The position numbers and the translations under genes were made by a program. DNA of 24,428 bases. Origin: JACRDV01 sp024860865 [NCBI: Methanobacteriota archaeon]. GTDB taxonomy: Archaea; JACRDV01. Below the pieces are notes generated by a model. The model worked only from the letters and a program-made list of their open reading frames with translations. It searched no databases and was not told the DNA's origin. The DNA lies in contig JACRDV010000082.1 of assembly GCA_024860865.1 (NCBI GenBank), forward strand, positions 1-24,428. Direction: 5' to 3'. Positions 7,042 through 14,241 of the stretch are shown here, in pieces. How positions within the stretch are numbered: the first letter of the stretch is position 1; each line of letters begins with the position of its first letter.

Positions 7042-8275
7042 AATAACTCAAAAATTTATTGCTAAAAAATTTAGCGAATACTATAAGACTGTTGAACTAT
7101 GGACTCCACCAGAATTTGAAAAACGTGAATTTGGGTTCATACCTTTTGGCGGGGGGATGATGATACGTCACAGAGCTTTCCAATCCAAAATTGAATTGCA
7201 AAATTATCTTCAAAGAACTGCTCCAGCCCATGCTTATCATTCTTCTGCCTATTATCAGAATCCAAGCGCAAGTACAATGAATGAAAAACGATGGCAAGGA
7301 GCTGACCTCATTTTTGATTTGGATGTGGACCATATCGACACGCCGTGCAAACAAGTGCACGATAGCTGGAGTTGCAGGTGTGGCTATGTTGGAAAAGGAA
7401 TTAAACCTGAAAAGTGTCCTAAATGTGGAGGAACCAAATTTTCTGAGCTCAATTGGTTGTGTGATGAGTGTTTAACCGCAATTAAAAAAGAAGCGTTAAA
7501 ACTCATTTATGAATTTTTATTAAATGATTTTGGATTCAAAGAAAATGACTTGTCAGTTAACTTTTCAGGGGCGCGAGGGTACCATATTCATGTTAGGTCA
7601 AAATCAGTTAGAGAATTATCCCAAGTTGGGCGCAGAGAAATTGTAGATTACATAAGAGCAGAGGGGTTATTCCCAGAGTTTCATGGACTCAGAAAAGATA
7701 AGGGGCGCATAGTTGGACCTAAACTCACAGACCCCGGATGGCGAGGCAAATTAGCTAAAGTAGCCCTGGAGTTTCTGGCTCAAGCTACTATTGAAGATTT
7801 AAAACAGCTCCCAGAAATTGGAGAGAAAAGCGCTGCTAAAATCATTGAGAACAAAGCTCGAATTATCAAAGCTCTTAAAGAGGGATATTGGGATGCATTG
7901 CCAGTCAGGAGCTCCAGCCATTTCTGGTTAAATTTACTTAAAATTGGAGCGGTGAAGTTAGGAGGAGAGATTGACCAGCCTGTAACAGCTGATGTAAAAA
8001 GATTGATTAGACTTCCTACTACAATTCATGGGAAAACTAGCTTTAGAGCAACTCAAATTTCGATAAATAAACTTGAAGGCTTTGATCCTTTATCAGAAGC
8101 TGTTGTGTTTGGAAAAAAAGAAATCTCAGTTCAAATAAATGAAGCCCCAAAGTTCAGACTTGGTGAAGAAATTTTTGGGCCATTTAAGAATGAAAAAGTA
8201 GTTCTACCTGAAGCCGCTGCAATGTTTTTAATTTGTAGAGGAGTTGCAAAACTAAATGGAAAAACTAACATATGA
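7034..8275 (+). CDS. priS: DNA primase small (catalytic) subunit with GINS-B-like C-terminal tail
   Basis: PriS carries the primase active site. From the ATG at 7034 the protein has 413 residues; a GTG at 7025 would add three. Asp95 and Asp97 in IFDLDVD and Asp313 in GEIDQPVTADVKRL are the expected metal ligands, and SGARGYHIHV (178-187) is the nucleotide-binding motif. A zinc-binding knuckle uses cysteines among 105, 114, 116, 128, 131, 143 and 146. Residues about 252-280 (EDLKQLPEIGEKSAAKIIEN) look like a helix-hairpin-helix. The last 45 residues resemble the B domain of the GINS protein encoded next. Overlap with priL (8 bases) and with the GINS gene (20 bases) shows tight coupling. Confidence 0.95.
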   Translation: MDEITQKFIAKKFSEYYKTVELWTPPEFEKREFGFIPFGGGMMIRHRAFQSKIELQNYLQRTAPAHAYHSSAYYQNPSASTMNEKRWQGADLIFDLDVDHIDTPCKQVHDSWSCRCGYVGKGIKPEKCPKCGGTKFSELNWLCDECLTAIKKEALKLIYEFLLNDFGFKENDLSVNFSGARGYHIHVRSKSVRELSQVGRREIVDYIRAEGLFPEFHGLRKDKGRIVGPKLTDPGWRGKLAKVALEFLAQATIEDLKQLPEIGEKSAAKIIENKARIIKALKEGYWDALPVRSSSHFWLNLLKIGAVKLGGEIDQPVTADVKRLIRLPTTIHGKTSFRATQISINKLEGFDPLSEAVVFGKKEISVQINEAPKFRLGEEIFGPFKNEKVVLPEAAAMFLICRGVAKLNGKTNI

Positions 8276-8876
8276 AAAACTTCGCCAAATTCAGCACGAA
8301 GAACAAAACTCATCGAGAATTCAAGCAGTTGATGAAAATTTTTATGAAATGTTACAAAACTATATACAAGAATTACAGAAAGCATATTCGGAAAGTCAAA
8401 AAAAGGGATTTTCATCTAACGTTGTAGTATTAGAAGATGAACTTAAAAATGCGCGCAGGGCAATAGAGACAATTTATGATATACGCGAGCGAAAAATAGT
8501 TTTACAAGCTATGGCAACAGCTAGAAGCAAGAAAGAAACTGAGATTGAAAATCTTACTCCTGAAGAAAAAAAGCTTTTCGAAGCTTTAGTCAAAGGGCTT
8601 AAAGAGCAACGAGACCAATTTCTTATAAAAATTCTTTCAGGTGAGCAAAAACCTGAACTCCCAATTAAAATCATTGAGATGCCAAAAATTGAACAAAAAG
8701 CCCCGGTAATCCCAATAACTCTCATTCGATTCGTAAAAAATATCGATGCTATAGTTGGAGTTGATGGCAAAACTTATGGTGCTTTTAAAAATGAAGATAT
8801 AGCTGCTCTACCAGCTTTAAATGCAAAGGTTCTGATTGAACGAGGAGTTGCTAGGGAAATTAACTTAAAGACGTAG
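8256..8876 (+). CDS. GINS complex protein (Gins51/Gins15 type)
   Basis: GINS joins Cdc45/RecJ-like protein and MCM to form the replicative helicase. The 206-residue protein has the order A domain then B domain, which marks the Gins51 type. Residues 1-125 are helical, including LKNARRAIETIYDIRERKIV. After a linker with Pro and Lys comes the B domain (about 152-202): ITLIRFVKNIDAIVGVDGK, then YGAFKNEDIAALPALNA and RGVAREI. No Gins23 gene is in the window; some archaea use a Gins51 homotetramer. The gene overlaps priS by 20 bases, so primase and helicase parts are made together. Confidence 0.9.
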   Translation: MEKLTYEKLRQIQHEEQNSSRIQAVDENFYEMLQNYIQELQKAYSESQKKGFSSNVVVLEDELKNARRAIETIYDIRERKIVLQAMATARSKKETEIENLTPEEKKLFEALVKGLKEQRDQFLIKILSGEQKPELPIKIIEMPKIEQKAPVIPITLIRFVKNIDAIVGVDGKTYGAFKNEDIAALPALNAKVLIERGVAREINLKT

Positions 8877-8943
8877 CTCAAAAAATTAGATGCTGACCAG
8901 ACTGCGTTGTTGGTCTCACAAAATCGAACAGTCTCAGAAAGCC

Positions 8944-8953
8944 ATATTAAATA
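8944..8953 (+). promoter_or_regulatory. TATA box of the L44e-S27e-aIF2a-Nop10-PAC2 operon
   Basis: ATATTAAATA lies 35-44 bases before the GTG at 8988, giving a leader of about 10-15 bases, enough for a ribosome site. The 110-base gap before it also holds a short inverted repeat, GACCA and TGGTC, separated by 11 bases near 8896-8916, of doubtful meaning. Confidence 0.5.
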
Positions 8954-8987
8954 AAACGTAACTCTAACAGCTCAGAGGTCGATAAAG

Positions 8988-9266
8988 GTGAAAATGCCCC
9001 GAAAAATCCGAACTTTCTGCCCTCATTGTAAAAAACATACTCAACATGAAGTTCATGCTGTAAAGAAGCGAGCTCGTGGAGAGCTTAGCTGGGGACAACG
9101 CCATTTCAGAGAAGTTTACAAAGGATATGGCGGATTTCCTAGACCGAAACCATCGAGCGAAAAACCAACAAAAAAAGTTGACCTTCGCTTTAAGTGTAAA
9201 GAGTGTGGAAAGGAGCACATGCGAGGAAAAGGCTTTCGTATAAAGACGCTTGAATTTACTGAGTAG
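8988..9266 (+). CDS. rpl44e: Ribosomal protein L44e
   Basis: This is a small zinc-binding protein of the large ribosomal subunit, close to the E site. The sequence begins [20 protein letters not shown], typical of archaeal L44e, and has a second CxxC pair in [10 protein letters not shown], making a split four-cysteine zinc site. It has 92 residues from the GTG at 8988, or 90 from the ATG at 8994. I prefer GTG because many relatives begin MKMP and AGAGG lies about 8 bases upstream. S27e follows after 10 bases. The order L44e-S27e-aIF2 alpha-Nop10 is widespread in archaea. Confidence 0.95.
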   Translation: MKMPRKIRTFCPHCKKHTQHEVHAVKKRARGELSWGQRHFREVYKGYGGFPRPKPSSEKPTKKVDLRFKCKECGKEHMRGKGFRIKTLEFTE

Positions 9267-9276
9267 GAGGATTTAA

Positions 9277-9468
9277 TTGACAAAAAAAGTCGTCACTCAA
9301 CCAAAAAGTAGGTTCTTAAAAGTCAAATGTTCAGATTGCGGAAATGAACAAGTGATCTTTGGTTGTGCAAGCACTAACATTCGATGTTTAGTTTGTGAAA
9401 AAACATTAGCTGAGCCTCTTGGCGGAAAAGCTGAAATTAAAACCAAAATAATTGAAGTTTTGGAGTGA
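9277..9468 (+). CDS. rps27e: Ribosomal protein S27e
   Basis: This is a zinc-binding protein of the small ribosomal subunit. The 63-residue sequence has the zinc ribbon Cys18, Cys21 ([13 protein letters not shown]) and Cys37, Cys40 ([13 protein letters not shown]), plus an extra Cys30. The start is the TTG at 9277, fixed by a clear AGGAGG at 9265-9270; there is no nearby ATG. Length is normal for archaea. It lies 10 bases after L44e and 8 bases before aIF2 alpha in the same operon. Confidence 0.95.
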   Translation: MTKKVVTQPKSRFLKVKCSDCGNEQVIFGCASTNIRCLVCEKTLAEPLGGKAEIKTKIIEVLE

Positions 9469-9476
9469 TTAAATAA

Positions 9477-10286
9477 TTGGCTCTAAAAATAAAAGAATTT
9501 CCAGAAGAAGGCGACTTAATAATTGCCACTGTAACCAAAGTCATGCCTTACGGAGCATTTGTAAAACTTGATGAGTACGCGGACAGAGAAGGATTAATTC
9601 ACGTCTCTGAAGTAGCTTCAACTTGGGTTAGAAACATAAGAGACCATGTTCGAGAGGGACAAAAAGCCGTTGCTCGAGTTTTAAGAGTTGACCCAACAAA
9701 AGGGCATATCGACCTCTCTTTAAAAAGAATTACTGACCAACAAAAGCGAGATAAAATCCAAGAATGGAAGCGCGCTCAAAAAGCTGAGAAATTATTAGGG
9801 CTTGCTGCTAAAAAAATGAGGAAGCGATTGAAAAAAGCATATGAAGAAATTGGCTCAAAGCTTGAGGAAAAATATGGAGAGCTGTATGCTGCCTTTGAGG
9901 ATGCTGCTAAAAAAGGAAAGGATGCTTTAGTAGCAATAGGAATCCCAGAAAAATGGGCCGATACTTTGACCAAAATCGCCCAAGAAAATGTTGAATTTCC
10001 AAGCGTTGAAATTGTTGGTTATGTTGACCTAAAGTGTCCTGGTCCAACCGGTATAGAAACAATTAAAGATGCTTTGCTAAAAACTAAAGAAATAAGTGAG
10101 GATGATGCTAAATTAGAAGTAACATACGTAGGCGCGCCAAGATATCGAATTCATGTAACTGCACCTGACTATAAACTTGCTGAAAAGGTGCTTGAAAAAG
10201 CAGTTGAGGCAACAACTTCAACGGTTGAAAAAGCTGGCGGGAGCGCAGAGTTCCATCGATTGACTAAAAAAGGAGTAGTGATATGA
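9477..10286 (+). CDS. eif2a: Translation initiation factor aIF2 alpha subunit
   Basis: This is the alpha subunit of the heterotrimeric factor that brings initiator tRNA to the ribosome. The 269-residue protein has an N-terminal S1 domain (about 8-86: GDLIIATVTKVMPYGAFVKL, then REGLIHVSEV), a helical middle domain, and a C-terminal alpha-beta domain starting near VEIVGYVDLKCPGPTGIE that binds the gamma subunit. Start is the TTG at 9477, with GGAGTGAT 7 bases upstream. The end overlaps nop10 by 4 bases (ATGA), so translation is coupled. Confidence 0.96.
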   Translation: MALKIKEFPEEGDLIIATVTKVMPYGAFVKLDEYADREGLIHVSEVASTWVRNIRDHVREGQKAVARVLRVDPTKGHIDLSLKRITDQQKRDKIQEWKRAQKAEKLLGLAAKKMRKRLKKAYEEIGSKLEEKYGELYAAFEDAAKKGKDALVAIGIPEKWADTLTKIAQENVEFPSVEIVGYVDLKCPGPTGIETIKDALLKTKEISEDDAKLEVTYVGAPRYRIHVTAPDYKLAEKVLEKAVEATTSTVEKAGGSAEFHRLTKKGVVI

Positions 10287-10474
10287 AATATCGACTCTGG
10301 AAGTGCGAAGTGTGCAATCAGTATACTATCCACCAAGATAAATGTCCATATTGTGGGGGGAAATTAAAAGTCCCACATCCGCCAAAATTCTCGCCTGAAG
10401 ATCCTTATGGAAAATATCGAAGGAAATTAAAAAAAGAAATCTTAGTGAGGGAGGACAAATGGAAAAAACATTGA
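10283..10474 (+). CDS. nop10: H/ACA ribonucleoprotein subunit Nop10
   Basis: Nop10 is a small zinc-binding subunit of the H/ACA particles that make pseudouridine in rRNA, where it holds Cbf5. The 63-residue protein has the zinc ribbon Cys8, Cys11, Cys21 and Cys24 and the family C-terminal segment VPHPPKFSPEDPYGKYRRK. The ATG overlaps the stop of aIF2 alpha, and the gene overlaps the PAC2 gene by 16 bases. All conserved positions are present. Confidence 0.95.
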   Translation: MKYRLWKCEVCNQYTIHQDKCPYCGGKLKVPHPPKFSPEDPYGKYRRKLKKEILVREDKWKKH

Positions 10475-11238
10475 TCAGGTTGTTTAAAGAGCCGAAACTC
10501 GATAATCCAATGTTTATCGAGGGATTACCTGGAATCGGGCATGTCGGCAAGTTGGCAGCTGAGCATTTAGTTGCTGAGCTAAAAGCCGAGAAGATTGGAG
10601 AGGTCTATTCACCTTCATTTCCACCTCAGGTTCTGATAAAATCTGATGGTACAGTAGAGCTGATGAAAAATGAGGTATTCTTTTGGAGAGGTAAAAAGCC
10701 TCAAAGCGATTTGCTTCTCTTGGTTGGGAATACTCAAGGTTTAACACCCGAAGGGCAATATGATTTGGCTGATAAAATTCTTGATTTAGTTGAAAAATTT
10801 GGAGTTAAAAAGATGTTTACATTAGGTGGATTCGCAACTGGAAAACTTGTGGAAGAACCTAGGGTCTTTGGGGCAGTTACTGACACAGAGCTAGCAAAAG
10901 AATTAGAAAAATACGGGGTTGTGGTCAAGGGAGAAGAGGGCGGTGGCATAGTTGGAGCTTCAGGGTTATTGTTAGGCCTAGGCAAAGTGCGTGGAATGCA
11001 AGGTATTTGCTTGCTTGGAGAAACATCAGGGTACCTAGTAGATGCAAGGTCTGCACAAGCTGTTTTGGAAGTTCTAACAAAAATGCTCGGTGTTAAAATT
11101 AATATGACTGAACTCGAAAACCGAGCAAAGGATACAGAGAAATTCATTTCGAGATTGCAAGAAATGGAACGGCGGGCTTTAGAGCAAATGCCAAGGCGGG
11201 TTCCAGCAAGTGAAGAAGACCTCAGATACATTGGTTAA
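10459..11238 (+). CDS. PAC2 family protein (proteasome assembly chaperone-like)
   Basis: The 259-residue protein matches the archaeal PAC2 family, whose eukaryotic relatives help assemble the proteasome core. Conserved pieces are FIEGLPGIGHVGKLAAEHLV near the N-terminus, the central LLLLVGNTQGLTPEGQYDLAD, FTLGGFATGK and GASGLLLGLGKVRGMQGICL. The C-terminal tail is a charged helix. Its function in archaea is not established; the link with ribosome and Nop10 genes is widely conserved. The ATG at 10459 has GAGGGAGG just upstream inside nop10. The convergent EndoQ gene ends only 14 bases after its stop. Confidence 0.9.
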   Translation: MEKTLIRLFKEPKLDNPMFIEGLPGIGHVGKLAAEHLVAELKAEKIGEVYSPSFPPQVLIKSDGTVELMKNEVFFWRGKKPQSDLLLLVGNTQGLTPEGQYDLADKILDLVEKFGVKKMFTLGGFATGKLVEEPRVFGAVTDTELAKELEKYGVVVKGEEGGGIVGASGLLLGLGKVRGMQGICLLGETSGYLVDARSAQAVLEVLTKMLGVKINMTELENRAKDTEKFISRLQEMERRALEQMPRRVPASEEDLRYIG

Positions 11239-11252
11239 AGTGTTCTCAGGAA

Positions 11253-13625
11253 TTAAAGAAAATGATTTAAACTTGTTTGTGGAGTCGTGGGTTTACTCAT
11301 AATTCTATCTCTATTTTCGAAAATCGGTATGCCGTACTTACCATCAAATCCTGGAACATACTTTATATTTCCTTCTCTTACTCTTATTATTGCATTGACA
11401 ATTTTTTCATTTGTTACTTTTACTAGTTCTTCTTTAGAGACATTTAATAGAACATTGAGTTCATTCCCAAATTTCTCTATTAGTTTATCATGCTCTTGTA
11501 TAACTTTTTGTGAGTAAAGTTGATTAATGCCCATAGTATAAGAGATGATTTCATATAGCGGCAACAAAGTTTTGAATGGAATTGCGTCTTTAGGAACATA
11601 ACCTTCTGGTCTATCGGCTAATTCTTCTACTCTATGTAGCACTCCGATAGTTAGTTTTCTTCTGCATTTTGGGCAAATATTGCCGAACTTCTTTGCTTCT
11701 TGTGGGCTAAGGCTAATATTACAATTTCTATGCCCATCGAAGTGGTATTTCCCGTAACTTGGATTTGTCTCAATTGTAAACAAGAATCTCTTTCTATCTT
11801 TCTTTTTTATAGCATAATAAATTTCTTTATAGCTAATTTCTTCCAGCTCGAAAACATTTGCTTCTCTTCCTAAGCGCCAAGGGTGTGGAGAGTGTGAGTC
11901 TGAATTTGAAACTAATGTAAACTTATCTAAAGAAGATAACCGCCAGTTCATCGCAGGGTCTGAATTTCCACACCAAAGTGGAATGCCATTTCGACGAATA
12001 TAAATGACATGATTTGGAACTGCTGCACAAAACACCAAGCCATTATAATCGACCCAAGATTCTATGTAATTATATTTTTTTATTGTTGATGGCAAAGTTA
12101 TGGGTTTATTTTGCCTAATGAAATAGGCATCCCAAGAATTTTCTTTTTGTCTATATATTTTATTTTGAGAAGGAGAAAGAAAAGGCGTTCCTTTTTCCTT
12201 TTTTAGCTTATAATAAGCCGAAATCCCGATTTTTAAGGCTATTTCTTGCAAATCATCGCGTAGATGAATTGAGGTTGTGGTTGCCGATAAACCTTTTTTA
12301 TTTCGTCCATAAATATGTCCATCCCCTTTAAGATAATATTTGAGCAAAATTTCTAGCAGTTCTTTTGAAAGGGATTTTATATCAGAAGGAATAAATTTTA
12401 TATCAGAAGGAATAAATTTTTTAGAACAATTATTAAATTGTTTAAGATAATTAAATAGCTGATAGTTTCTCACTCTGAGGACATTACCCCATTGATAAGC
12501 CCTATAACCAAAACTTCTAAGAATTTGTTTCATTTCATTTAGTAAAGTTTTATTCTGATTACATACATAAACATCATAGCTACCATTTCCCCCATAGCTT
12601 ACCCATCCTTCTGCTAACCAAAAACCAAAAAATTTTAACCAAGATTTCATTGATAATTTTTTTTCTTTTTTAATACGAAATCCCGAATAATACCAATTTC
12701 CGTGTTTTATCTTCGAAGCGGGTAATACGAAATACTTCTCGCTTTTGCCCATCCAAATACCATCTTTCCTAAATCGTTTTGCCCTACCAAATAGATGCTG
12801 AGCTTCTTTCAAAATGAACGGTTTTGGGTTTCGGAAATCGCAAGGAGCATATAAAAGTTTATGATTAGGGGTGACTAATAAGTCGACTCTTTTTGTCTTT
12901 AACCTATACATCTTTCCTTTGTATCTATAGGTGAATATTCCTATTGGTTTTTGAAATTCAATCTTATCAGTTTTGAGATTTAGAGTACAAATTTGATCAG
13001 AATATTGTACTTTAGAGAATTTTTTCCATCCATTATTGGTTAAAACTTCCGTTTTTTCATCATAGCAAGAAAGTCCTGTTTCTAAAGAAAAAACATGCTT
13101 AGTTTGATCTTGATAGCAATCTTCTACAGAATCAAATCCAGATTTGCTTCCTAATATCGACCTCCAAGGGGTCCAGATATGGCTACTAGTTATCATAATG
13201 TCTTTTGAAATGCTAATCAGAATCTCAACTAGTTCTGGTGCAGATATATTGAGGTTAGGTCTTCCATCGATACTGAGATTTCCATACTTGGATAAAGTTT
13301 CATTTATCTGCTCAACAATTTCAAAGGATGGCGCATGAATTAAATGATGGATATTTTTAATCTTTCCTTCATACTCAAAAATAGTCCCAATTTCGGTTGT
13401 AAGCGCGAACCAAATGCCGTTATATTTAAATAAACTAGTTCCTTCTATTGATTCTAACTTTTCTTTTAATTCAGCCAACCAGTTTGGAAACGTAAAATCC
13501 GATGTTCCTAGTAAGTTTAGTCCTTTGGTTTTTGCACCAGCTGCAAGTCCTTCCAAATTCATTTTTTGACTTGTTGCTCTTGAATACAAAGAGTGAACGT
13601 GAAAGTCCCCAATCACTAATACCAA
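11253..13625 (-). CDS. endQ: Endonuclease Q (PHP-domain deaminated-base endonuclease) with intein
   Basis: EndoQ nicks DNA 5' of deaminated bases such as uracil and hypoxanthine. Without the intein (residues 187-554) the two exteins join to 422 residues, the usual EndoQ length. PHP-domain metal ligands are visible: DFHVHS (His9, His11), TTEIG (Glu78), IHHLIHAPS, SSHIWTPW and, after the intein, NSDSHSPHPW. A zinc site follows (Cys635, Cys651, Cys654), then the family block GVLHRVEELADRPEGY. The last eight residues, QTSLNHFL, form a canonical PCNA-binding motif. The start is TTG at 13625, with AGGTGAG (13631-13637 on the minus strand) 5 bases upstream. The gene converges on the PAC2 gene and stands alone on the minus strand. 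Confidence 0.93.
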   Translation of the reverse strand: MVLVIGDFHVHSLYSRATSQKMNLEGLAAGAKTKGLNLLGTSDFTFPNWLAELKEKLESIEGTSLFKYNGIWFALTTEIGTIFEYEGKIKNIHHLIHAPSFEIVEQINETLSKYGNLSIDGRPNLNISAPELVEILISISKDIMITSSHIWTPWRSILGSKSGFDSVEDCYQDQTKHVFSLETGLSCYDEKTEVLTNNGWKKFSKVQYSDQICTLNLKTDKIEFQKPIGIFTYRYKGKMYRLKTKRVDLLVTPNHKLLYAPCDFRNPKPFILKEAQHLFGRAKRFRKDGIWMGKSEKYFVLPASKIKHGNWYYSGFRIKKEKKLSMKSWLKFFGFWLAEGWVSYGGNGSYDVYVCNQNKTLLNEMKQILRSFGYRAYQWGNVLRVRNYQLFNYLKQFNNCSKKFIPSDIKFIPSDIKSLSKELLEILLKYYLKGDGHIYGRNKKGLSATTTSIHLRDDLQEIALKIGISAYYKLKKEKGTPFLSPSQNKIYRQKENSWDAYFIRQNKPITLPSTIKKYNYIESWVDYNGLVFCAAVPNHVIYIRRNGIPLWCGNSDPAMNWRLSSLDKFTLVSNSDSHSPHPWRLGREANVFELEEISYKEIYYAIKKKDRKRFLFTIETNPSYGKYHFDGHRNCNISLSPQEAKKFGNICPKCRRKLTIGVLHRVEELADRPEGYVPKDAIPFKTLLPLYEIISYTMGINQLYSQKVIQEHDKLIEKFGNELNVLLNVSKEELVKVTNEKIVNAIIRVREGNIKYVPGFDGKYGIPIFENRDRIMSKPTTPQTSLNHFL
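11256..11279 (-). other. PCNA-interacting peptide (PIP box) at the EndoQ C-terminus
   Basis: The final eight codons read QTSLNHFL, which fits the PIP consensus Q-x-x-hydrophobic-x-x-aromatic-aromatic/hydrophobic. It lies at the extreme C-terminus, the usual place. EndoQ of Thermococcales is known to bind PCNA, and the pcn gene is in this window at 5165. Confidence 0.8.
11964..13067 (-). mobile_element. Intein with LAGLIDADG homing endonuclease in endQ (368 aa)
   Basis: The insert begins at Cys187 of the precursor (CYDEKTEVLTNNGWKKF, splicing block A) and ends at Asn554, with Ser555 as the first residue after it. Block B is VDLLVTPNHKLL with the T-x-x-H pattern, and block F is PNHVIYIRRNG. 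The end is LWCGN, so Gly replaces the usual penultimate His. Two LAGLIDADG motifs, FFGFWLAEGWV (Glu153 of the intein) and LLKYYLKGDGHIYG (Asp249), keep their acidic residues, so the endonuclease may be active. Removing the insert restores ETGLS followed by SDPAMNWRL, which reads as unbroken EndoQ sequence. The element is in frame and free of stops. Confidence 0.95.
12375..12416 (-). repeat. Perfect 21-bp tandem duplication inside the intein
   Basis: Two exact head-to-tail copies (12375-12395 and 12396-12416) encode the seven residues FIPSDIK twice, giving KKFIPSDIKFIPSDIKSL between the two LAGLIDADG motifs. The copies are identical at the base level, which points to a recent slippage event. 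The reading frame is kept. Confidence 0.95.
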
Positions 13626-14055
13626 GCTAACTCACCTTATACGAAATTTTTTACCGATTTTACTAACCATACTGACTTGTTGATCTACATGAGCACATTT
13701 TAGATGTTTTTGAACAGTATATGCAGTCTCAGCTCGTTTGCTATAATTTTGCCGTGAAATGACCAAAATTAAACCGCAGCATTTGAAAATCAGCAATTAT
13801 TCTCATTTACTCCCTTATTTTCTTTCATTGGTTGTTCTCATTTTCTTGAATGTTTCCGTTTTATTTAAGCAAATTTATTACTTATTTGTTTTTAGTAATT
13901 TTCAATAGGTATAAAAAGTAATAAATAATGAAAATCGTATGCCAATAAATCCAAGCTCTCAGGAAAATCATAATATATAACCAAGAATGATTCTCTAGCA
14001 TAAATTGAACGAAATTTGTTTTCAAAAAGTCCTGAGCTTTCAAACAGTGAGAGAA
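13626..14055. other. 430-base divergent intergenic region
   Basis: The region separates the minus-strand endQ gene from the plus-strand ferredoxin gene. Next to endQ it holds the minus-strand ribosome site AGGTGAG and an AT-rich stretch at about 13645-13655 that may be its TATA box. Towards the ferredoxin gene there is a TATA-like element at 13971-13980. Between them I see only AT-rich sequence with T runs, with no tRNA and no open frame of useful length. Confidence 0.6.
13971..13980 (+). promoter_or_regulatory. TATA box of the ferredoxin-GGR operon
   Basis: TAATATATAA would start transcription near 14003-14006. This gives a leader of about 50 bases before the ferredoxin ATG at 14056. It also falls exactly where a leaderless start at the TTG at 14005 would need it, so an N-terminally longer ferredoxin is possible. 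Confidence 0.5.
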
Positions 14056-14241
14056 ATGATTCAAATTAATCGTGAGCTATGCACTTATTGTGGTGGGTGC
14101 GTATGCGTTTGTCCAACTGGCGCCCTTGAGTTGATCGAAACTTATGTTGAAGTTGATAATGAAAAATGCAATAACTGTGGAATTTGTAGCGGATTCTGCC
14201 CAATGGGTGCCATAAAGCTTGATCGCACCGAGGCGAAATAA
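14056..14241 (+). CDS. 2[4Fe-4S] ferredoxin
   Basis: This is a 61-residue small electron carrier. It has two classical cluster motifs, Cys9-x2-Cys12-x2-Cys15-x3-Cys19-Pro and Cys38-x2-Cys41-x2-Cys44-x3-Cys48-Pro. I take the ATG at 14056, because ferredoxins normally begin a few residues before the first cluster and GTGAGAGA lies just upstream. A TTG at 14005 would add 17 residues. The stop shares a base with the ATG of the geranylgeranyl reductase gene, so the ferredoxin is very likely its electron donor, as reported for a methanogen pair of this kind. Confidence 0.92.
   Translation: MIQINRELCTYCGGCVCVCPTGALELIETYVEVDNEKCNNCGICSGFCPMGAIKLDRTEAK

Noticed and set aside
10734-11231. A 165-codon open frame on the minus strand within the PAC2 gene
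   Set aside because: It is the mirror of a well-supported coding frame, has low-complexity Ser/Thr/Pro content and no ribosome site.
12375-12416. The 21-bp tandem copies as the start of a CRISPR or longer satellite array
   Set aside because: There are only two copies with no spacer, both within coding sequence and in frame.
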